Under the pieces are notes generated by a model. That model did no database searches. It saw only the letters and a list, made by a program, of their open reading frames with translations, and was not told where the DNA came from. Both the position numbers and the translations under genes were made by a program. This document shows positions 60,850-64,000 of a stretch of 64,000 nt of DNA, piece after piece. Source of the stretch: Kudoa neothunni (taxonomy: Eukaryota > Cnidaria); assembly GCA_964304625.1 (NCBI GenBank), contig OZ199840.1, forward strand, positions 8,680,001 to 8,744,000. The letters run 5' to 3'. Every line of letters starts with the position of its first letter. Within the stretch, counting starts at the first letter, position 1.

Positions 60850-61560
60850 TATTTATAATCGAATAAATCACAATTACCGAAAATAGGAGAATTCTTGAAA
60901 CAATTTACGATAACAGAGTTACTGACTGTTTCCCAAGCATTTCTTAGAGAATTAAAACATTATATAGTGTATATCGAAGTATTTGTGGCACCCACGTTGA
61001 ATAAAATAATTTTAGACGAAATTCATGCATAATTAGCTTATGGTTTATGAATAATACCGCGGTCAATTGGTTGCACGATGCTGGTTGTAATTTTTGGGAG
61101 AAAAATTCATGTGATATTTTTACATGAACTATATATTAGGGTTGAGAAAGGTATTGATCTCGTAGTATATAATCGTTTCCGCGAGTTTTAATGAATTCAC
61201 TATTTACGTCTTTTAGTATCGCATAAAAAATGGCTGCAACAATTTAGCCGTTTTATTGAAACTTACCAACAGCATAAAGCAGTAGCTTTTTGTCGTAAAA
61301 TGAGGTAGTTACCAAAATGGAATCTCTTTTTTTATGTTTTACAACCCCTCCCTTAGGTTTATCTTTAATGTATATGTACATTGGGGAAGATTGTCACAAA
61401 AAAAGAGTAGACTTATCAGGATTCAAATTAGTTTTATGACTGCAACCACTTATTTGTCCTGAAATTTTTTCAATCCGTTCATCAACTGACATAGCGCTAG
61501 CTGCCTTTTCATCGAGTTTGCTGTTATTTAAACTCAACCGTTTTTGAATTTATAAAACCA
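60850..61560 (-). pseudogene. Tigger/pogo transposase relic 2
   Basis: Minus-strand fragments in order: FNPDKSTLFL-like text near 61410, DSILVTTSFYDKKLLLYAVG at about 61265-61325 (the S-K-E-R-x-x-x-L-x-x-N-x-D-G-x-x-K-L-x-x-x-x-IGK block), LQPIDRGIIHK near 61040-61070 (LQP-x-DQGII in active copies), and LRNAWETVSNSVIVNCFKN near 60900-60955. Many stops and frame changes. No terminal repeats identified. Confidence 0.6.
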
Positions 61561-63664
61561 CATATTACTAAAATGAAATTTTTATATTTGAATCATGTTT
61601 TCTCTAGAATTGCCCTTCTGTAATTCTAAATTTTGACACATTTTTTTGCTCGCATGCTTACAGTTCAATTATACAATTCACTCTCAATTTGAGTGTATTT
61701 TCCATGATAAATTCGCATTCGGTCAATCGAAATGCTTGCACAAACCAACTAACTTTTTTTAATTATATATATATATATATATAAGAGGAGTGTCTGTGTA
61801 ACACGGGGAGTACGCAATGGCGGAAAAATCTGTTTCTTTACAGGAACATATGTAGAAATTATTGATCATACAGACATGATCTAACCGCTGTTTACTTGGA
61901 ATTAAACCAACTTAATTTGCATCTGCATTATTATTAATTAATATACAGCCCATTTTATGTTTTTATGCGGGCTGCGAATTAGATTAAAGGCTTTAGTTGT
62001 GGATTATCGAGAGAATTACTATGTTTGGAGCCAAAGAAATTATCAGTCTCTCCAGAATTAACATTGAGATTCTTAAGTAACCGATATTAAGTCAATGATA
62101 AACCTTTAAATCAATTTATCAGATAGAAATTAAGAAATGAAAAAGTGCCTATATGACGTGTGGCTTCGAGTTTTCAACTACCGAGAATATATGAAATGTA
62201 TCAAGTCTCATATGTCATATTTTACTTAATTTTTTTATACAGCTTTTTGTTATATATTTAAAAAGATAATAACGTTTCAAAAATTCATCTATTCACTAAA
62301 GAGTACTCGAGTAATCAATACTTTCGTCAGAATTAAAGAGTTTGCTGATGAATGACACAAAAAGTAGACTGAAAGTTATCTGCTTATGATTAATTTTAAT
62401 TTATATCAGGATGAAGCTCAACTAAATGAATTCCTGATATTTGAATATACAAAGAAAGTCTGTTAATTTAGGTCTTGAATGTTTTAAAATTGATAATTAT
62501 GTCGTTAGGAGCAATTTTACGGCACATGAATCCATTGGCGCGATATTTACAATTTGATGTTGCAAATCACTTAGAATTTGTGGTGTATATTGATTTTTTA
62601 ATATATTTATTCGCTTTCCAAACTATGAAATATAATTTTAGGCGGGAAGGTTATCATTATTTTAGTTAATACATAATTTGAGATTTCTCGTAGTTGCCAT
62701 AAAGAAATGATTTGATGTACCTACACGCATTATAACAAGATCTACGATGTGCGTATAGTTTTTAAATAGTTCAACTTTTATGGCAAACGTTTAAAAAAAA
62801 CCCTATTCTACTGAAATTCCAGTAATGTTCCAATTTATTATTTATCATGTTAATTGCATAAATTTGAAATTATATTTATTTTTTAAACATGTTTTAGCCA
62901 TTTTCAAGATTACCAAAATTTTCCTACATTAAGTTTATAAAACCATTGTAATAATTTTCGAAACTTTATTAAATAATTTTTTAAGTAAAATTTTATCATT
63001 CAAACCTCTAATTACTTTCTAACTTCTGACTTGAAAGTTGATAATGAAATAAATATTTGGTCTTTATTAGACCAAAATTGATTCATTATTATATGGAAAT
63101 TGTATAATAATAAGATTCATTCATGTTACCGATAGTTTTATAATCTAGATCAACTATTACCACAAAAAAGGCACTATTTTTTTGTTAAGCGTTAGCCTGT
63201 CAATAAATAAGAAACTAATTGTTTATTCTATCATGCTGACATTATTACAAAGTTTTCATTACTTTGAACACAGTTCAATACAAAAATTATTCTAAAACGA
63301 TTGAATAATATGTTTATCTTTAATTGAGAGCCTTCCATCGAGAAAATCTATTGACTTTTAATCAATACTGTATGTTTTCAAGCTAAAAGCACATGCACAT
63401 CAATAGTTAAATCAATTTTTTATCTACGGTTGATTGGTTTTTTTGAACTAAGTGATGTTTGTCTGAAGGAGAATGTATAGATTGATTTAAGAGTTTAAAA
63501 ATCTTATTAAAAGAGTGAAACCCTAATTTCGCAGTAACAGACGTTCGGTGAAAATTAAATAAGGATCCTTCATAAAATTATCGGAAAGAAGTAATTTGGG
63601 CATTATCCTTATAGATGTCGAAATTTTAATTTTTACCTATTTCGTCCTTTATCTATTATGAGAT
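61561..63664. other. Intergenic, no gene supported
   Basis: AT-rich. Includes a (TA)n run at about 61766-61784. The frame at 62475-62669 is hydrophobic but unsupported. Confidence 0.4.
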
Positions 63665-64000
63665 AGTTCGAAGCATTATAACGCAAGCATTGCGTCCATA
63701 GATTTCATTGAAAACGTCCGCTATGTTGAACTTTCAGTGATTAAATTCAATGCAGATAGTTGTATTTTTATTTCACCTGATTATTCAAATTATTTTTGAT
63801 GATATTGATGCGATTTGATGTGTTTTTGAGAATGAACGCATTAAAATTTATGCTATGTCAAGAGATATTAATTTGAGTAATAAAAATCAATTTTCGTATA
63901 CCTCTTTATCTTATTTTACCACCCCAAAAAGCATGGAAAAAACTTTCTAAGCCGGGGCAAAAATAACGTTTTAGATATCATTTTAACGGGATTTACATAA
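63665..64000 (+). mobile_element. Non-autonomous Helitron, copy 3, partial, runs off the right edge
   Basis: From about 63670 (GCATTATAACGCAAGCATTG) to the window end the sequence aligns with the middle of Helitron copies 1 and 2, including ATTTGAGTAATAAAAAT and AAAATAACGTTTTAGATATC. The last bases, taacgggatttacataa, are identical to copy 2 at 48318-48334. Upstream similarity fades, so its 5' part is lost or diverged. Confidence 0.7.

Noticed and set aside
61766-61850. Possible extra Helitron 5' end (gaggagtgtctgtgtaacac)
   Set aside because: Only a few words resemble the Helitron start and no downstream similarity to the other copies was found.
1-64000. CRISPR arrays, bacterial operons, rRNA or tRNA genes
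   Set aside because: No regularly spaced direct repeats, no ribosome-binding-site organised gene strings, and no rRNA or cloverleaf sequence that I could recognise by eye.

Overview
This is AT-rich animal DNA. Every multi-exon host gene I could close has spliceosomal GT-AG introns, mostly 41-51 nt long, and domains separated by phase-1 introns. Kunitz domains, an MRG chromobarrel protein and type I membrane proteins built of tandem cysteine-bearing modules place it in Metazoa. Intron size, AT bias and the crowd of DNA transposons would suit a compact-intron lineage such as a parasitic cnidarian (myxozoan) or a nematode. The window alone cannot decide, and that placement is inference.

Layout. 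1-330: fragment of a piggyBac transposase leaving the window. 1467-2937 (+): complete six-exon secreted protein with five Kunitz-type domains. 3690-4626: decayed pogo/Tigger-like element. 6191-4756 (-): complete four-exon MRG15-like chromatin gene. 10849-8820 (-): probable low-complexity gene, only partly resolved. 12811-13881: MULE transposase relic. 14532-55584: the main feature, five members of one lineage-specific gene family. Four are on the minus strand (17444-14532, 22858-19949, 42684-39758, 55584-52649) and one divergent member is on the plus strand (30932-33932). They are separated by a TIR element (24205-25809), a Helitron (28859-30011), hAT, Tc1/IS630-like and piggyBac relics (34335-37980), a Ginger element nested in a second Helitron (45131-48616), and a MULE with a perfect 9-bp target duplication (49118-52178). 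From 58033 onward there are two Tigger relics and a third Helitron copy cut by the window end.

The five-gene family is the most interesting item. Each gene has the same nine-exon plan: a 34-nt signal-peptide exon, six symmetrical phase 1-1 exons coding seven modules of about 100 residues (fibronectin-III-like in rhythm, usually with four cysteines each), a 19-nt micro-exon, and an exon coding one membrane helix and a short basic tail ending in a KKxx pattern. Three models (832, 831 and 861 codons before the stop) close in frame without any correction. One has a shifted tail and one has two frameshifts. Cysteines covary in the fourth module, sequence blocks are mosaic between copies, and the four minus-strand copies share an upstream block. 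I recognise no described family. Function is unknown; a surface or ER/Golgi-cycling adhesion-like protein is inference.
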